From a bacterium (lineage in GTDB: Bacteria > Zhuqueibacterota > Zhuqueibacteria > Zhuqueibacterales > Zhuqueibacteraceae): a stretch of 64,000 bases of DNA. The notes under the pieces are model-generated. The model was not told where the DNA came from. It saw nothing but the letters and a program-made list of their open reading frames with translations, and made no database searches. Shown piece by piece: positions 61,785-64,000 of this stretch (the first letter of the stretch is position 1; each line of letters opens with the position of its first letter). The position numbers were made by a program, and so were the translations under genes. The stretch covers positions 330,624-394,623 of the forward strand of contig JAKLJX010000003.1 in NCBI GenBank assembly GCA_023150945.1, read 5' to 3'.

Positions 61785-63853
61785 GTTTCAATCCTTGTTT
61801 TGATGGAAGGGGCTCACCGACAGCGCGCGCGGTGGAAGCTTACCGAATTGCAGTATTAGTTTCAATCCTTGTTTTGATGGAAGGGACTCACCGACCTGGC
61901 TCGATTACGTTCAACACGAATCGCGAAGGCGGTTTCAATCCTTGTTTTGATGGAAGGGGCTCACCGACTATGCACTTGGGACACTGGGCACTAACGTTGC
62001 TCCTGTTTCAATCCTTGTTTTGATGGAAGGGGCTCACCGACTTGCCGGCATGTCAAGCCTTTCGCAAGTCTTCATTGGTTTCAATCCTTGTTTTGATGGA
62101 AGGGGCTCACCGACGATAGCTTTTTTTCACCGTCCGGGTCTGTCTCCTCTTGTTTCAATCCTTGTTTTGATGGAAGGGGCTCACCGACTGAGAATCGCAA
62201 CTAACCAAGAAAGGATTGAAAATGGGTTTCAATCCTTGTTTTGATGGAAGGGGCTCACCGACCCGGCACGTCGGCAGACTTGACGGCAAGCCTGATCGTG
62301 TTTCAATCCTTGTTTTGATGGAAGGGGCTCACCGACCATGGCAGTTCGCACGAGCGGATGATGGAATACATGTTTCAATCCTTGTTTTGATGGAAGGGGC
62401 TCACCGACAAAGGTTCAATGGGATATGCAAGGATACGTTCGATTGTTTCAATCCTTGTTTTGATGGAAGGGACTCACCGACGCAACCGCTATTTCAATGC
62501 CGAATTGATGCCACGGGTTTCAATCCTTGTTTTGATGGAAGGGACTCACCGACAGTGCAAGAAACCGGAAAACCGGTCATGCAGGTTGCGGTTTCAATCC
62601 TTGTTTTGATGGAAGGGGCTCACCGACCGTCTCAAAATTACTACCGCCGCAAACTGTGGGAAGTTTCAATCCTTGTTTTGATGGAAGGGGCTCACCGACC
62701 AACAACAGAATGGCGGAAAGTAAAAGAGCTACAAGGTTTCAATCCTTGTTTTGATGGAAGGGGCTCACCGACTTTGCCAGAAGAGCAACTATATTTCAAT
62801 CTTGCTGTGTTTCAATCCTTGTTTTGATGGAAGGGGCTCACCGACCGCGGCGTGGGAGAGACTTGAAAATTGTGAACAGAGTTTCAATCCTTGTTTTGAT
62901 GGAAGGGGCTCACCGACCTTTAACCCTTTGCCTTGCTTATTTTTGTATCTATGTTTCAATCCTTGTTTTGATGGAAGGGGCTCACCGACATCGTGACCTT
63001 TTCCGGAGATTCATGTACTTTCAGAGTTTCAATCCTTGTTTTGATGGAAGGGGCTCACCGACAAGGCCACTTGGCTCGAGCGACAGCTTGCGCCGATGTT
63101 TCAATCCTTGTTTTGATGGAAGGGGCTCACCGACTCCCTGCAATGAGCAGCAAGTAGGGTGATCTACACTGTTTCAATCCTTGTTTTGATGGAAGGGGCT
63201 CACCGACTATTAAAACACGAAGCTGATCAAACTGTGCTGCAGTGTTTCAATCCTTGTTTTGATGGAAGGGGCTCACCGACGAACACGAATTCAGCAATCT
63301 GCTCTTTTTGTTAGCGTTTCAATCCTTGTTTTGATGGAAGGGGCTCACCGACCCGGCGGAACAATTCGGATCGAGGCGCGGCTCTACAAGTTTCAATCCT
63401 TGTTTTGATGGAAGGGGCTCACCGACAGCGAATATCGTACTTGATTACACCGAAGATCCAGGTTTCAATCCTTGTTTTGATGGAAGGGGCTCACCGACTC
63501 AGCGAAATCTTGCCGGCGATTCTCGTGATCTTCATGTTTCAATCCTTGTTTTGATGGAAGGGGCTCACCGACAGATGACCGCATGGCGGACGTTTCGTTT
63601 GGTGACGGGTTTCAATCCTTGTTTTGATGGAAGGGGCTCACCGACCACCTCGCGCGATAATCCGGCCGAACGTATCTGCGAGTTTCAATCCTTGTTTTGA
63701 TGGAAGGGGCTCACCGACGCCAAAGAAAGCGGGGTTGTAATGGTTGTCTATGAGTTTCAATCCTTGTTTTGATGGAAGGGGCTCACCGACATCCAGAGAG
63801 TTTCCGCAAAAGACTTGGAAGCATTTTGTTTCAATCCTTGTTTTGATGGAAGG
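61785..63853 (-). CRISPR. CRISPR array, 28 complete repeats plus one truncated, 28 spacers
   Basis: A 37-bp repeat starts GTTTCAATCCTTGTTTTGAT and ends GGAAGGGGCTCACCGAC on the plus strand. I count 29 occurrences at periods of 72-74 bp (first 61785, last 63828), so spacers are 35-37 bp and all appear distinct. Repeats 2, 10 and 11 carry G-to-A at repeat position 28. Read on the minus strand the repeat ends ATTGAAAC, the usual 5' tag of crRNAs in several type I and III systems, which sets transcription leftward, with the leader to the right. The last repeat is cut after 26 bases (63853) by an IS21-family element. No cas genes are in the window, so the type is not set. Confidence 0.97.
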
Positions 63854-64000
63854 TGTCAATGGTCTTGTAAAAGTATACCAAACGTGGTCGTGAAAAGTAT
63901 ACCACTTTGGGGAGGTGATTAGATGGTCACTTGACGGCCTCCTTGTCGGTTTTGTCTTTGAGGCGGTAGCTTTGGCCTTTGATGTTGATGACGACGCTGT
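63854..64000 (-). mobile_element. IS21-family insertion sequence, one end
   Basis: The element end begins TGTCAATGGTCTTGTAAAAG exactly where the last CRISPR repeat breaks off. Two copies of AAAAGTATACCA (63869-63880 and 63893-63904) are the multiple terminal repeats typical of IS21. The istB 3' end lies inside. The remainder is beyond the window. Confidence 0.85.
63927..64000 (-). CDS. istB: IstB-like ATP-binding transposition helper, C-terminal end only
   Basis: Only the last 24 codons are visible. They read SVVINIKGQSYRLKDK...EAVK before a TGA at 63927-63929. The VVINIKGxSYRLK ending is the familiar C-terminus of the IS21 helper ATPase IstB, which works with the transposase IstA. The rest of the gene and istA lie outside the window, so I cannot tell whether the element is intact. 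The terminal repeats are at 63854-63904. Confidence 0.8.
   Translation of the reverse strand, partial: SVVINIKGQSYRLKDKTDKEAVK

Noticed and set aside
61832..63162. Overlapping small frames (SILVLMEGAHRP-like peptides) inside the CRISPR array
   Set aside because: They are artefacts of translating repeats and spacers; no start or domain support.

Overview
The window looks like chromosomal DNA from a GC-rich, diderm (Gram-negative) bacterium. It encodes a TonB-dependent receptor, several Cys-lipidated proteins together with Lgt, HlyD/MacB-type export parts and an L,D-transpeptidase. Two details point weakly to the Fibrobacterota-Chlorobiota-Bacteroidota (FCB) side of the tree: the divergent CarB N-terminus (SAALKIGEAGEFDYSGSQ), and a small basic DUF4295-like protein next to ribosomal protein bL28. 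I infer an uncultured FCB-type lineage (KSB1/Calditrichota/Ignavibacteria-like) but cannot prove it from sequence alone.

Layout. 0-3.2 kb: partial HlyD adaptor, ABC ATPase and MacB-like permease, with a hexanucleotide hairpin between the last two. 3.4-10 kb (minus strand): kelch lipoprotein, GAF-GGDEF diguanylate cyclase, GT9-like fragment, HhH/beta-barrel protein, Lgt and a Trm112-like protein. 10-17 kb (minus): MerC-like protein, bL28, DUF4295-like protein, L,D-transpeptidase, a helical-repeat protein and CarB. 17-24.5 kb (plus): AAA ATPase + DUF4276-like pair, M20 peptidase, lipoprotein, TonB receptor, AraC-Ogt repair protein. 24.8-26.6 kb (minus): B12-binding radical SAM protein.

27-34.8 kb (plus) is the least conventional protein-coding block. 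It holds a possible sigma-like protein, a zf-HC2 protein, a membrane-anchored protein that joins a Lon-like (S16) fold to FG-GAP repeats, two polytopic membrane proteins and a membrane-anchored vWA-like protein, all tightly packed or overlapping. I regard it as a candidate undescribed envelope-associated system.

34.9-38.7 kb (minus): a second HlyD + permease + permease set without its own ATPase. 39-43.2 kb (minus): Ser/Thr kinase with PEGA-like repeats overlapping a GAF-sigma54 activator, then a carboxypeptidase-regulatory-like lipoprotein. 43.5-51.3 kb: quinone oxidoreductase, patatin phospholipase, amidohydrolase with a small partner, alpha/beta hydrolase, SDR and a cation efflux transporter. 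51.7-60.9 kb (plus): SpoIIE phosphatase, a 1311-residue membrane protein with RCK/TrkA-like nucleotide-binding domains, a repeat-rich spacer and a PAS-GAF hybrid histidine kinase with two receiver domains.

60.9-64 kb: a broken four-helix-bundle gene, then a CRISPR array of 29 repeats (37 bp) and 28 spacers, without cas genes in view. The repeat ends in ATTGAAAC when read on the minus strand, so transcription should run leftward and the leader should lie to the right. There an IS21-family element (istB 3' end visible) has inserted inside what would be a leader-side repeat, so the array may be cut off from its leader.
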